In this document: positions 1-8,415 of the stretch, in pieces
How the letters are laid out: the number at the start of each line of letters is the position of its first letter
Numbering within the stretch: the first letter of the stretch is position 1
NCBI RefSeq assembly: GCF_001696615.3
Contig: NZ_CP032279.1
Location: forward strand, 2,976,001-3,040,000
From: Acinetobacter sp. WCHAc010034
GTDB taxonomy: Bacteria; Pseudomonadota; Gammaproteobacteria; Pseudomonadales; Moraxellaceae
Direction: 5' to 3'
Length of the DNA: 64,000 bases
The notes under the pieces: model-generated
Seen by the model: only the letters and a program-made list of their open reading frames with translations
Databases searched by the model: none
Told to the model about the DNA's origin: nothing
Made by a program: the position numbers and the translations under genes

Positions 1-149
1 TCAGCCAGATTTCTTCAAAGCATAAGGATCATTTGGCGAAAACCTACAAGCGTTCAAAAGAGAACACTTTGGAAGCGTGGAAAAAAGTTGCGCCTGCAAA
101 GCCTCAGCCTCAACCGCAGGCGGAAGAATCAGAGCCTTTGAAAAGCTAA
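1..149 (+). CDS. C-terminal end of an unrecognised protein (partial)
   Basis: The window opens inside a coding frame whose codons begin at position 3 and which stops with TAA at 147-149. The visible 48 residues are lysine-rich, then become rich in proline and glutamine (KPQPQPQ) and end in an acidic tail (EESEPLKS). Such a low-complexity charged tail is typical of a disordered C-terminus and does not identify a family. A strong intrinsic terminator begins 18 bases after the stop, which supports this as a real gene end. I do not recognise the product. Confidence 0.6.
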   Translation, partial: SQISSKHKDHLAKTYKRSKENTLEAWKKVAPAKPQPQPQAEESEPLKS

Positions 150-166
150 GGCATTCTGATGCAGAG

Positions 167-198
167 AAAGGGCAATGCGCAAAGGCATTGCCCTTTTT
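167..198 (+). terminator. Intrinsic terminator of the upstream partial gene
   Basis: A 12-bp perfect stem (167-178 with 185-196, core GGGCAATGC/GCATTGCCC) has a 6-base loop and runs into five T residues. It lies just after the stop at 149. Confidence 0.85.
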
Positions 199-270
199 GC
201 TGTGCGCTGATTATTTTGCGCCGGCAGCATTGAGCGCTGTCCTGCAGGAAGACAATCTGAAGCGGAAACA

Positions 271-300
271 AAAAAGCAAAAGGATCTCCTTTTGCTTTTT
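271..300. terminator. Bidirectional terminator
   Basis: A 30-bp inverted repeat with 14-bp arms starting AAAAAGCAAAAGGA and a 2-base centre has A and T runs on its outer edges, so it can end transcription on both strands. On the minus strand it directly follows the DOMON-like gene. Confidence 0.8.
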
Positions 301-304
301 GCTA

Positions 305-844
305 TTAGAACTGATGCAGCCAGTCCCGCTTATTGTGGAAGTCAGCATTGGGGCTGCTGTGCTGCATGGCGTAAAGCTGATCGCCTTGGGAAGTTTTAAG
401 CACCGCGCTTAGGCCGACATACAGATCCTGCCAGTTGAGCTTGTGCTGCAGCATGAATTCCGCCAGATCAATGCTGACATTCATGCCGTAGTGGGTGCGC
501 TTGAGCTGATTCAGCTCAATATCATAAGCCGCTTGAGGCGGCATATCCTCAGGATAGCGGTACTCTTCAAACTGATAGGCCTGCCATGCCTGAGAAGGGG
601 AGAGGTTAATCTCACGGTAGAAATCCTCGCCGCGCACGCCGATGAAAATTTCAAAGCAGGTCTGTTCCCACAGGAAATCCTGACGCGGATGGCCGGACAC
701 TAAGGCGGGCCACTGCATATACTGATTCGGGTCGCGCAGCCAGTAGCCTACATTCAGCGTATAGGGGCTTTGCTGCTCAATTGCGCCGACAAGGGAGATG
801 GCTTCAAAACGGCGGTCAAACGCATTCAGTTCGTAACTTGCCAT
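305..844 (-). CDS. DOMON-like domain protein, function unknown
   Basis: This 179-residue soluble protein has no signal peptide or membrane segment. It resembles the DOMON-like family, a beta-sandwich fold related to carbohydrate-binding family 9 modules. Visible features are the WLRDPNQYMQWP stretch near residue 35, the FEIFIGVRGEDFYREINLSP core near residues 63-83 and a C-terminal WLHQF. The EINLSP segment is what I rely on most. It is encoded just downstream of yhbY on the same strand, with an 8-base gap, so the two probably share a transcript ended by the hairpin at 271-300. The start ATG at 844 is the natural one. The family assignment is from pattern recognition, and the ligand is unknown. 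Confidence 0.7.
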   Translation of the reverse strand: MASYELNAFDRRFEAISLVGAIEQQSPYTLNVGYWLRDPNQYMQWPALVSGHPRQDFLWEQTCFEIFIGVRGEDFYREINLSPSQAWQAYQFEEYRYPEDMPPQAAYDIELNQLKRTHYGMNVSIDLAEFMLQHKLNWQDLYVGLSAVLKTSQGDQLYAMQHSSPNADFHNKRDWLHQF

Positions 845-852
845 GATCTAAA

Positions 853-1176
853 TCAGTTAGATAAATGCGCGTGACGGACAAGGTTGGACAATTTTTGATT
901 CTGCTTGGCTGCCTTTTTGTAAAGCAGGGCAATTTTGCCAATAGTCTGCACAACTTCAGCGCCGGAAGCCTGCGCAATTTCAGCAATCAGCGCTGCGCGC
1001 GCTTCACGGTCTTCGCCGCCAACTTTCACTTTGATCAGCTCGTGGTCATTCAGCGCACGGCCCAATTCTTCAATTACATTTTCAGTTAAGCCCTTGTCGC
1101 CAATCATGACAACTGGGTTTAAAGCATGTCCGATTTGACGTAAACGCTTACGTTCCTGAATAGATAAAGCCGCCAT
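853..1176 (-). CDS. yhbY: Ribosome assembly RNA-binding protein YhbY
   Basis: This 107-residue protein is a stand-alone CRS1-YhbY (CRM) RNA-binding domain. It shows the typical opening LSIQERKRLRQIGHALNPVVMIGDKGLTE, the helix ELGRALNDHELIKVKV and the following region GAEVVQTIGKIALLYKK. YhbY associates with precursors of the large ribosomal subunit in enterobacteria. It is divergent from rlmE at 1372, as expected from the conserved yhbY-rlmE-ftsH neighbourhood of gammaproteobacteria. The ~195-base gap between them should hold both promoters. The C-terminus is a few residues longer than the E. coli protein and basic. Confidence 0.93.
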   Translation of the reverse strand: MAALSIQERKRLRQIGHALNPVVMIGDKGLTENVIEELGRALNDHELIKVKVGGEDREARAALIAEIAQASGAEVVQTIGKIALLYKKAAKQNQKLSNLVRHAHLSN

Positions 1177-1371
1177 AAATGTAACCTGATTTTAAAAACG
1201 GCTTAGTATAGCAAAAGCGGAGATCAAACGCTTTAAATTCTGCGTAAAATATCGATGCGGATTATTGGAAAAAACTGGCGCGAATCGCCGATTTGGATAC
1301 ACATGTATACTGCAAATACGGCGTTTTTCACGTACAATCAAGAATTAGAAGTTATTTTTATTTAGAGAGTT

Positions 1372-2022
1372 ATGGCGACGCGCATTACCAACCAGAAATT
1401 ATCCAAAAGCAGCCGTGACTGGATGCGGGAGCACTTAGATGATCCTTTTGTAAAAAAAGCGCAAAAGGAAGGGTACCGCGCGCGCGCCGCTTACAAGCTG
1501 CTTGAAATTCAAGAAAAATACAAAATGATTAAGCCCGGCATGACGGTGGTTGACCTGGGCGCGGCGCCGGGCAGCTGGTCGCAGATTGCCGGCAAGCTGG
1601 TTGGCGATAAAGGCCTGGTGATTGCATCGGATATTCTGGAAATGGATGCGCTTCCGGATGTCACCTTTTTGCAGGGCGACTTCCGCGAACAGGAAGTATT
1701 CGATAAATTGTTAAATATTTTAAACGGACGCACGGTAGACGTTGTAATTTCAGATATGGCCCCCAATACATCAGGTAATAAGGCTGTAGATCAACCGCGC
1801 CAGATTTATCTGTGCGAACTTGCGCTGGACTTCGCCAACAAGGTGCTTGGGCCGAAAGGCCAGTTTCTGGTCAAGGTGTTCCAAGGCACGGGTTTTGACG
1901 AATTCCGCAAGCAGGTTGTTGATAACTTTGATGTATTGAAGACGGCAAAACCGGCTGCTTCTCGCGCGCGCTCAAAAGAGGTATTTCTTTTAGGGCAGGG
2001 CCGCAAGAAGGGTTTCAAGTAA
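1372..2022 (+). CDS. rlmE: 23S rRNA 2'-O-ribose U2552 methyltransferase RlmE (FtsJ)
   Basis: RlmE transfers a methyl group from S-adenosylmethionine to the 2'-hydroxyl of U2552 in the 23S rRNA A-loop, a late step of 50S assembly. The 216 residues match the family length. The SAM-binding motif [13 protein letters not shown] lies at residues 59-71. The catalytic K-D-K-E tetrad is intact as Lys42 ([11 protein letters not shown]), Asp128 (SDMAPNTSG), Lys168 (VKVFQG) and Glu203. Start ATG 1372 follows an AGAGAG ribosome-binding site. It is followed by ftsH on the same strand, the conserved pairing seen in many proteobacteria, and it is divergent from yhbY. Nothing looks unusual. Confidence 0.95.
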   Translation: MATRITNQKLSKSSRDWMREHLDDPFVKKAQKEGYRARAAYKLLEIQEKYKMIKPGMTVVDLGAAPGSWSQIAGKLVGDKGLVIASDILEMDALPDVTFLQGDFREQEVFDKLLNILNGRTVDVVISDMAPNTSGNKAVDQPRQIYLCELALDFANKVLGPKGQFLVKVFQGTGFDEFRKQVVDNFDVLKTAKPAASRARSKEVFLLGQGRKKGFK

Positions 2023-2157
2023 AGTTTACTTGCCAACACGTTAAAAATTGTGCATTTTGTACCTTTTTAACTTATTGCAAAGCTGGTCTGCAGCGTAAAT
2101 ATTAGGGTCACCCCTTGGTTGGGCATGATCGAATTAGATTGATATGGGAATAAAGCT

Positions 2158-4047
2158 TTGAGCGATCTTTTTAAGAATGCCGTGTTGTGGCTCATTATAC
2201 TGGGCGTGCTGGTGCTGATCTTCAGCAACGTCAGTGACCGCAATCAGCCGACAGCGATGAACTATTCTGAGTTTGTGGCAGCGGTGAATGCTGGTCAAAT
2301 TAAGCAGGTCACAATTGACGGCGAAAGAATCCGTGGCGAGAAATCCAACGGTTCTGAATTTGAAAGTATCCGTCCAGCGGTTCAAGATCCTGAACTGATG
2401 CCGAACCTGATTAAAAATAACGTTGTCGTTGAAGGCACAGCGCCGCAGCGTCAAGGTTTGTTAATGCAGCTTCTCATTGCTAGCTTCCCTGTGCTTTTAA
2501 TTATTTTGCTATTCATGTTCTTTATGCGCAACATGGGCGGCGGTGCAGGCGGTAAAAACGGCCCGATGAGTTTTGGCAAGTCAAAAGCGAAAATGCTTTC
2601 TGAAGACCAAATTAAAGTGACATTTTCCGATGTTGCCGGCTGCGATGAAGCGAAGCAGGAAGTAGTTGAAATTGTCGACTTCTTAAAAGACCCGGCAAAA
2701 TTCAAGCGTCTAGGCGCGACAATTCCTAAGGGCGTGCTGATGGTTGGCCCGCCGGGTACCGGTAAAACATTGCTGGCGAAAGCGATTGCCGGCGAAGCCA
2801 AAGTGCCGTTCTTCAGTATTTCCGGTTCTGACTTTGTGGAAATGTTTGTCGGCGTCGGCGCATCGCGCGTGCGCGACATGTTCGAGCAGGCGAAACGCCA
2901 TGCGCCGTGCATTATCTTTATTGACGAGATTGACGCAGTCGGCCGCCACCGCGGTTCAGGCACAGGCGGCGGTCATGATGAGCGTGAGCAGACCCTGAAC
3001 CAGATGCTGGTCGAGATGGACGGTTTTGAAGGCAATGAAGGCATTATTGTCATCGCTGCCACCAACCGCGCCGATGTGCTGGATAAAGCCCTGTTGCGTC
3101 CAGGCCGCTTTGACCGCCAGGTGATGGTGGGCTTGCCTGACATTAAAGGCCGCGAGCAGATCCTGAATGTCCACTTGAAGAAACTGCCGTCGACCACAGG
3201 CGTTGATGTCAAAGTGCTGGCGCGCGGTACGCCGGGCTTCTCCGGCGCGCAGCTGGCGAACCTTGTGAACGAAGCGGCTTTATTTGCTGCCCGCCGCAAC
3301 AAGAACACAGTCGATATGCATGACTTTGAAGATGCGAAAGACAAGCTGTACATGGGGCCGGAACGCAAATCCATGGTGCTGCGCGAAGAAGAGCGCCGCG
3401 CGACTGCGTACCATGAAGCAGGCCATGCGATTGTCGCTGAAATCCTGCCGGGCACAGACCCTGTACATAAGGTAACGATTATGCCGCGCGGCTGGGCTTT
3501 AGGCGTGACTTGGCAGCTGCCGGAACATGACCAGACCAGCCATTACAAAGACAAAATGCTGAACGAGCTTTCAATCCTGTTCGGCGGCCGCATTGCGGAA
3601 GAGGTCTTCATTCATCAAATGTCGACCGGCGCTTCAAATGACTTTGAGCGCGCAACTAAAATGGCGCGCGCCATGGTGACCAAGTACGGCATGTCTGACA
3701 AGCTGGGCGTAATGGTGTATGAAGATGACTCTCAGCAGTCCTTCATGGGCAGCATCGGCAGCCGCACCATCTCTGAAGCGACGCAGCAGCAGGTGGATGC
3801 CGAAGTCCGCCGCATTATTGATGAGCAGTACCGCGTTGCGCGAGATATTCTTGAAAATAATCAGGATATTGCGCATGCCATGGTGAAAGCCCTGCTGGAA
3901 TGGGAAACCATTGACCGCGAGCAGATCCGCGACATTATGGAAGGCCGCGAACCGCAGCCGCCGAAAGTTTATGTTGCAGAAAATCCTGTAATTGACGTAA
4001 CGCCAACGGATGGCCCGGCAACGCCGCCGCCATTGCCGGCAAGCTGA
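2158..4047 (+). CDS. ftsH: ATP-dependent zinc metalloprotease FtsH
   Basis: FtsH is the membrane-anchored AAA+ protease that removes misassembled membrane proteins and regulates targets such as LpxC. The 629 residues start with a membrane helix (about 8-25), then a periplasmic segment and a second helix (about 104-123). The AAA module has Walker A GPPGTGKT at 197-204 and Walker B IIFIDEID, followed by the second region of homology. The M41 zinc site HEAGH is at 419-423. The start is a TTG at 2158 with GGGA eight bases upstream; I see no better ATG that keeps the first membrane helix. The proline-rich tail PPPLPAS is disordered. A strong terminator follows. Confidence 0.96.
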   Translation: MSDLFKNAVLWLIILGVLVLIFSNVSDRNQPTAMNYSEFVAAVNAGQIKQVTIDGERIRGEKSNGSEFESIRPAVQDPELMPNLIKNNVVVEGTAPQRQGLLMQLLIASFPVLLIILLFMFFMRNMGGGAGGKNGPMSFGKSKAKMLSEDQIKVTFSDVAGCDEAKQEVVEIVDFLKDPAKFKRLGATIPKGVLMVGPPGTGKTLLAKAIAGEAKVPFFSISGSDFVEMFVGVGASRVRDMFEQAKRHAPCIIFIDEIDAVGRHRGSGTGGGHDEREQTLNQMLVEMDGFEGNEGIIVIAATNRADVLDKALLRPGRFDRQVMVGLPDIKGREQILNVHLKKLPSTTGVDVKVLARGTPGFSGAQLANLVNEAALFAARRNKNTVDMHDFEDAKDKLYMGPERKSMVLREEERRATAYHEAGHAIVAEILPGTDPVHKVTIMPRGWALGVTWQLPEHDQTSHYKDKMLNELSILFGGRIAEEVFIHQMSTGASNDFERATKMARAMVTKYGMSDKLGVMVYEDDSQQSFMGSIGSRTISEATQQQVDAEVRRIIDEQYRVARDILENNQDIAHAMVKALLEWETIDREQIRDIMEGREPQPPKVYVAENPVIDVTPTDGPATPPPLPAS

Positions 4048-4063
4048 TTGCAGCTGAAATAGG

Positions 4064-4090
4064 AAAGAGCCTCAAGAGAGGCTCTTTTTT
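4064..4090 (+). terminator. Terminator of ftsH
   Basis: Stem AAAGAGCCTC (4064-4073) pairs with GAGGCTCTTT (4078-4087) around loop AAGA and is followed by further T residues, 16 bases after the ftsH stop. Confidence 0.9.
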
Positions 4091-4189
4091 TATGGGCTGA
4101 ATGCTGGCCTGCAGCCAGCTGAAAAGAATTCAGCCCTATGCCGGATGCAGAATTGCTAAAATGCCGGCAGCAACAACAGGAGCGATTGA

Positions 4190-5044
4190 ATGCAGTTAAT
4201 GCCTTTGCCAAAAAAAATCTTAGCGTGCGGAAACTTGAAGCTGGATTTGTCCGTGCCGCATGTCATGGGGATTTTAAATGTAACGCCTGACTCCTTCAGT
4301 GATGGCGGCAGGCATAACAGCAGGGAACTGGCGCTTGCGCATGCCCGGCAGATGATCGCCGACGGCGCAACAGTGATTGATGTGGGCGGGGAGTCGACCC
4401 GGCCCGGCGCATCCGCAGTAGAGGTGGAAGAGGAAATCCGCCGCGTGGTGCCTGTCGTGGAAGAATTGGCGAAGCTGGATGCGGTGATTTCGATAGATAC
4501 TTCCCAGCCGGAGGTGATCCGCGCTGCAGTTCAAGCCGGCGCGCATATCTGGAATGATGTGCGTGCATTAACCCGCCCCGGCGCTTTGGAAACCGCGGCT
4601 GAGTTGAATATTCCGGTGATCATCATGCATATGCGCGGCGAGCCCACCACCATGAACAGCCTGAATCAGTATGATGATGTCACTGCGGATGTCATGCATG
4701 AGCTGCAGCAGCGCATCAATGACGCATTGCAGGCGGGGGTTAAGGCGGAAAATATCCTGATTGACCCTGGCTTCGGTTTTGCTAAAAATGCGCAGCAGAA
4801 TTTAAAGCTGCTGAATGAGTTTTATAAGCTGAATGCCTTGGGCTATCCCATTCTGTCGGCGCTTTCGCGCAAGCGCTTTATCGGCGAAGCCTTGGGCGGC
4901 GCCGATGCGCAGAATCGCGCAGCCGGCTCTGTGGCGGCGCATCTATTCAGCCTGCAGCAGGGCGCCTGCATGGTGCGGGCGCATGATGTAAAGGCCATGG
5001 CGGATGCCGTTAAAGTCTGGCAGGCGGTGCAGGCTGCCGGATAA
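4190..5044 (+). CDS. folP: Dihydropteroate synthase FolP
   Basis: FolP condenses p-aminobenzoate with dihydropterin pyrophosphate to make dihydropteroate, the step of folate synthesis blocked by sulfonamides. The 284 residues fold as a TIM barrel. The pterin-site motif GILNVTPDSFSDGG lies at about residues 27-40. VGGESTRPGA follows, and later DPGFGFAKN, SRKRFIGE and the terminal RAHDV motif are present. Its position after ftsH repeats the ftsH-folP order of other gammaproteobacteria. The terminator between them implies a separate promoter in the ~140-base gap. No residue change that would point to sulfonamide resistance can be judged by eye. Confidence 0.95.
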   Translation: MQLMPLPKKILACGNLKLDLSVPHVMGILNVTPDSFSDGGRHNSRELALAHARQMIADGATVIDVGGESTRPGASAVEVEEEIRRVVPVVEELAKLDAVISIDTSQPEVIRAAVQAGAHIWNDVRALTRPGALETAAELNIPVIIMHMRGEPTTMNSLNQYDDVTADVMHELQQRINDALQAGVKAENILIDPGFGFAKNAQQNLKLLNEFYKLNALGYPILSALSRKRFIGEALGGADAQNRAAGSVAAHLFSLQQGACMVRAHDVKAMADAVKVWQAVQAAG

Positions 5045-5063
5045 AGGAAGCCTGCGCGCTGTG

Positions 5064-5086
5064 CGGCGGAATTCCGCCGGGTTTTA
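5064..5086 (+). terminator. Probable terminator of folP
   Basis: A 16-bp palindrome CGGCGGAATTCCGCCG (5064-5079) is followed by GGTTTTA. The U-tract is short, so termination may be partial. Confidence 0.5.
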
Positions 5087-5149
5087 TTTGGTAAATTTGT
5101 GCCGATATGGTATACAGGCTCGCTTATTTTGTATATTTCGAGTGCCTGT

Positions 5150-5464
5150 ATGTTTGCAGATTTACTTCTCCCTATGTTTGATGATGATTACTACCCGGAT
5201 ATTCTGGTTGCGGAAGTAAAGCAGTGCATCGAGCAGTTTGCCAAAAAGCTGGCGAAGCCTGAATTGTCAGACGCCGAGATCTACCATTTTGCCCATGAAG
5301 CAGTCATTGCAATCAATGCGATGAAGCCGCAGTTTGAAGATCTGGATTCGTCTTTGGATGATGCCGCCGCCGATTATATTGCTGAGGCCATGATGATGGC
5401 GGCGCAGTCGGAAGGCTATATGGAGATTGAAATGGAAGAGCTGATTGCAAATAGGGAGTGGTGA
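5150..5464 (+). CDS. DUF5713-type small acidic protein
   Basis: This about 104-residue acidic, helical protein has the look of the DUF5713 family. It carries DDDYYPDILVAEVKQCIEQF near the start, then ISDAEIYHFAHEAV-like helices and the typical end EMEELIANREW. A longer frame opens at GTG 5099. I prefer ATG 5150 because the earlier part (MPIWYTGSLILY) runs through AT-rich promoter-like sequence and is not family-like; a second ATG at 5174 is also possible. No membrane segment or catalytic motif is visible, and the function is unknown. The gene stands alone between folP and a convergent gene. Confidence 0.7.
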   Translation: MFADLLLPMFDDDYYPDILVAEVKQCIEQFAKKLAKPELSDAEIYHFAHEAVIAINAMKPQFEDLDSSLDDAAADYIAEAMMMAAQSEGYMEIEMEELIANREW

Positions 5465-5491
5465 GCCGCCCCTATCTGCAATGCTAATCCG

Positions 5492-5875
5492 CTAGCTTCT
5501 CGGATTTTCCGCCGGCGCTGTAAGCTCATCGAGCAGATCGGTTAGATGGCAGCTCTCCCCGGGATGAAGCTCAGAAACCTCTTCTACAGTTAAATGATAA
5601 ACCTCTTTTTCTGCATCTACATCGCCGAGTATATTGACCCAGAATTTTGGGTATCTTTTTAAATAGCCTGCAATTTTGGACTGGTCTTCTGCATGGTTAA
5701 AATGCATGGGATATTCATAGGCGGTTAAGTCGCAGCGCTTCAAAAACAGCTGGTTTGCGCGCTGGCTAACGGTTCCGGCAAAACTGTCATAAAATTTTTC
5801 CGCTTCAGGGCTTTCCGCCTGCGCTGCTGAAAAGGCCAGAAGCAGGCCGAGTCCGGCAAGGCTGTATTTTTTCAT
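5492..5875 (-). CDS. Small periplasmic protein, function unknown
   Basis: This 127-residue protein begins with a clear Sec signal peptide (MKKYSLAGLGLLLAFSAAQA, probable cleavage after residue 20). The mature part has two cysteines (KRCDLTAYEYP and GESCHLTDLL) that could form a disulfide. The middle carries an amphipathic stretch ending in KYPKFWVNILGDVD-type sequence. I do not recognise a family. It ends convergently with the DUF5713-type gene with only about 27 bases between stops. tRNA-Leu lies upstream on the same strand. Confidence 0.7.
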   Translation of the reverse strand: MKKYSLAGLGLLLAFSAAQAESPEAEKFYDSFAGTVSQRANQLFLKRCDLTAYEYPMHFNHAEDQSKIAGYLKRYPKFWVNILGDVDAEKEVYHLTVEEVSELHPGESCHLTDLLDELTAPAENPRS

Positions 5876-5925
5876 TGCTGTTTTTATCAGGGCTGTTATT
5901 GTTCGGATTATAAAAATTCGGGCAT

Positions 5926-5950
5926 AAAAAAACCAGCATATTGCTGGGTT
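5926..5950 (-). terminator. Terminator downstream of tRNA-Leu
   Basis: On the minus strand a CCAGCA/TGCTGG stem with a 3-base loop is followed by seven T residues. It ends about 30 bases beyond the tRNA 3' end. Confidence 0.8.
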
Positions 5951-5981
5951 CTTTACTGCGCCATTTCAACAAGTATTAAAA

Positions 5982-6067
5982 TGGTGCCCGAGGCCAGACT
6001 CGAACTGGCACGCCTTGTGGGCGGGGGATTTTAAATCCCCTGTGTCTACCGATTTCACCACTCGGGC
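5982..6067 (-). tRNA. tRNA-Leu (anticodon UAA)
   Basis: The minus strand folds as a class II tRNA. The acceptor stem GCCCGAG pairs with CTCGGGC, and the anticodon arm GGGGA-TTTAAAA-TCCCC gives anticodon TAA. A long variable arm follows, then a T arm containing GTTCGAGTC and an encoded CCA end at 5984-5982. The 86-base length and long variable arm fit tRNA-Leu. A strong terminator follows. Confidence 0.97.
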
Positions 6068-6273
6068 ATGTGCGCAATCATAGTAGAGGCTGTGCGGCTT
6101 GGCAAGCGGGAATCGCAGCAATTGGGTTAAATTTAGGCAAAACAGATGCTTAAGTTTAAAAAACCGCTGCATGATTCTGCCGGATAAGCGCTGTCATATT
6201 TAATTCATCATTCTGAGATCAAAGTGCAATAGGCCTTATTTATGTTAGGCTAAAAAACCGGATACTCAGACAC

Positions 6274-8034
6274 ATGATGAAAAGTAAAATTTCCCGCCGC
6301 GAAATGATTCAGAAAACCTTGGCGGGATTCGGGGCAGCAGGCTTGCCTATCGGGCTGACCGCCTGCGGCAGCGATGATGATCAAAACGGCGCCAAAGTGC
6401 AGTTCCTGCATGGGGTGGCCAGCGGCGATCCGCAGCAGGACCGGGTGATTATATGGACCCGCATCACCCCTGAAGATGAAAGCCTGCGCTTGGAGCTGGC
6501 ATGGGAAATCGCGCAGGATGAGCAGTTTAAAACCTTGGTTAATTCCGGCAAAGTTCAGACCAGCAGCGCCGCTGATTTTACTGTGAATGTTGACGCTGCG
6601 GGGCTGAAGCCGGCGCAGCGCTATTTTTACCGCTTTAAATTCGGCAATGCCGTCTCTGCTGTCGGGCAGACCAGAACCCTGCCGGCCTCTGCGGAACAGG
6701 TCAGCTTTGCGGTCTGTTCCTGCTCAAATTATCCGGCCGGCTATTTTCATGTGTATAAGGAAATGGCCAGGCAGAATGTCGATGCGGTGCTGCATTTAGG
6801 CGACTATATTTATGAATACGGCCAGGGCGGCTACGCAACGGAAAATGCTCAAGCGCTGGGGCGGACGCTGGCGCCGGACAATAACAAGGAGCTGCTGAGC
6901 CTGGCGGATTACCGCAAGCGCTATGCGCTGTACCGCCTGGATGCCGATTTGCAGGCGGCGCATCAGCGCCATCCGTTTATTGTGATTTGGGATGACCATG
7001 AGCTGGCCAATGATGCATGGCGGGCCGGCGCCGGCAATCATCAGCAGGATGAAGGCGATTTTTTTGCGCGCAAGACCGCCGCGCTGCAGGCTTATTTTGA
7101 ATGGATGCCGATCCGCCCTAAAACCGCCAATGACCATTTGAACATTTACCGCCAGTTCAATTTCGGCGATCTGGTGCAGCTGAATATGCTGGATACGCGC
7201 ATTCTGGCGCGGAGCGAACAGCTGCACTATAAGGATTATTTGACCGCTGGCGGGCTGGATGCGCAAAAGTTCGCTGCCGATTTGCAGAGTTCGGCGCGGA
7301 CCATGCTGGGGGCGGAGCAGCTGGGCTGGCTGCGCGCTTCTTTGGCGGAGTCTGCAGCCAAATGGAATGTTTTAGGCCAGCAGGTGCTGATGTCTAAGAT
7401 GCTGATTCCGGCTGAAATACTGCTGATGCTGGAAAAAGTGCAAAGCGGCCAGGCCGGCCCGGGCGATTTGCTGGCGATTAAGCAGATGATTGATGAGCTC
7501 AGCGCGATTAAAATTAAGCAGATAATGGCGCCAGAGAGCTTAACAGCAGAGGAGCTGAAGCGCATCAAGACCGCAGCGCCTTATAATCTGGATGCATGGG
7601 ACGGCTACGCTTATGAGCGCGAAATGCTCTACGGCGCCTGCAAAGCGCTGAATAAGCAGGTAGTGGTGCTGGCGGGCGACACGCACAATGCATGGCATTC
7701 AGCCTTGCATGATCAAGCCGGAAATCAGATTGGCATTGAGCTGGCGGCCAGCTCGGTTTCATCGCCGGGCCTGGAAAAATACCTGCAGATTAGCGATGCG
7801 GATTTGCATAAGTTTGAGCAGGCCTTCAGCCTGCTGATTGATGAGCTGGAATACTGCAACCTGAATCAGCGCGGCTATCTGAAAGTCAGCTTTGATGCGC
7901 AGCAGGTGAAATCGGAATGGATTTTTGTCAATACGGTGCAGCAGAAAGCTTATAGCCTGGATGCTTCAACGGCTGAAACCCGGCTGTTTGACGCAGCGCT
8001 GCAGCTTGTGCCGGATCTGGCGAAAACTGCATAA
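6274..8034 (+). CDS. phoD: PhoD-family alkaline phosphatase/phosphodiesterase, Tat-exported
   Basis: This 586-residue secreted metallophosphatase has a twin-arginine signal (SRREMIQK with RR at residues 8-9), followed by a hydrophobic stretch and GLTACGS, a lipobox-like LTAC. It may therefore be a Tat lipoprotein. The PhoD catalytic domain shows metal-ligand motifs in order: SCSNYPAGYFHVY (about 148), HLGDYIYEYG (Asp177), WDDHELANDAW (Asp240-His242) and LAGDTHNAWHS (Asp469-His471). PhoD enzymes hydrolyse phosphomono- and diesters for phosphate scavenging. I see no clear Pho box upstream. It stands alone, and its original terminator was split by the mobile element at 8084. Confidence 0.9.
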   Translation: MMKSKISRREMIQKTLAGFGAAGLPIGLTACGSDDDQNGAKVQFLHGVASGDPQQDRVIIWTRITPEDESLRLELAWEIAQDEQFKTLVNSGKVQTSSAADFTVNVDAAGLKPAQRYFYRFKFGNAVSAVGQTRTLPASAEQVSFAVCSCSNYPAGYFHVYKEMARQNVDAVLHLGDYIYEYGQGGYATENAQALGRTLAPDNNKELLSLADYRKRYALYRLDADLQAAHQRHPFIVIWDDHELANDAWRAGAGNHQQDEGDFFARKTAALQAYFEWMPIRPKTANDHLNIYRQFNFGDLVQLNMLDTRILARSEQLHYKDYLTAGGLDAQKFAADLQSSARTMLGAEQLGWLRASLAESAAKWNVLGQQVLMSKMLIPAEILLMLEKVQSGQAGPGDLLAIKQMIDELSAIKIKQIMAPESLTAEELKRIKTAAPYNLDAWDGYAYEREMLYGACKALNKQVVVLAGDTHNAWHSALHDQAGNQIGIELAASSVSSPGLEKYLQISDADLHKFEQAFSLLIDELEYCNLNQRGYLKVSFDAQQVKSEWIFVNTVQQKAYSLDASTAETRLFDAALQLVPDLAKTA

Positions 8035-8062
8035 AATTACAGAATAATCAGCGCTGAAGCAT

Positions 8063-8083
8063 AAAAAACCGGGCTGCATGCCC
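8063..8083 (+). terminator. Left half of a split terminator with left 10-bp direct repeat
   Basis: AAAAAACCGGGC (8063-8074), joined across the insertion to GCCCGGTTTTTTT (8405-8417), would make an excellent bidirectional terminator with a TGCAT loop. The 10 bases CTGCATGCCC (8074-8083) recur at 8399-8408, on the other side of the element. Confidence 0.75.
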
Positions 8084-8087
8084 TAAT

Positions 8088-8125
8088 GCCAGTCAGTTAA
8101 GAAACTGACTGGCTTTTTCTTTTTT
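8088..8125 (+). terminator. Terminator hairpin carried by the element end
   Basis: GCCAGTCAGTT (8088-8098) pairs perfectly with AACTGACTGGC (8103-8113) around AAGA and is followed by TTTTTCTTTTTT. It can replace the terminator broken by the insertion. Confidence 0.85.
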
Positions 8126-8156
8126 AAACTTGCGACATTATTTGATACGCGGAAGC

Positions 8157-8295
8157 GTCATCCGCAACCTATCTGTCCTTTGAAATGGACTGTTTTTGCA
8201 ACAAAATTATTTAAGTGCAGAAAGTGAACAGGTTTCGCGGATGACAAATGCTTTTGGTTCTTTTGGCGAATGAGAAACACTGTTTCGCAAGGAAC
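8157..8295 (+). ncRNA. Candidate structured RNA inside element copy 1
   Basis: GTCATCCGC-AACCT (8157-8170) can pair with AGGTT-TC-GCGGATGAC (8230-8245), enclosing a GTCC/GGAC hairpin. A second arm pairs GTTC (8257-8260) with GAAC (8292-8295) and GCGAA (8266-8270) with TTCGC (8284-8288). No reading frame of useful length exists. Whether it is transcribed is not shown by the sequence. Confidence 0.4.
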
Positions 8296-8415
8296 AAAAC
8301 GAGCTCCAAAAATTCGATTTAAAAACGGTAAGACTCCGTCGTGAATAGCCCCAAAAATTAAGAAGTTTATAGTAAAACTCCTTAACTGATCAGCATTACT
8401 GCATGCCCGGTTTTT

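Larger units (their letters stand above)
8084..8398 (+). mobile_element. Non-autonomous insertion element (MITE-like), copy 1
   Basis: This 315-bp non-coding element is bounded by imperfect inverted termini. The left end is TAATGCCAGTCAGTTAAG, and the right end read inward is TAATGCTGATCAGTTAAG. A direct repeat CTGCATGCCC lies on both sides (8074-8083 and 8399-8408), as expected of a target duplication. The left terminus itself contains an intrinsic terminator (11-bp stem 8088-8098/8103-8113 followed by T-rich sequence) that now follows the phoD-family gene. No transposase is present. The same two termini bound a second element at 46214-46542. A 10-11 bp duplication would fit an IS4-type parent, but that is inference. 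Confidence 0.75.

Noticed and set aside
5966..6172. Minus-strand open frame of 68 codons
   Set aside because: It runs through the tRNA-Leu gene and has no binding site or family-like sequence.
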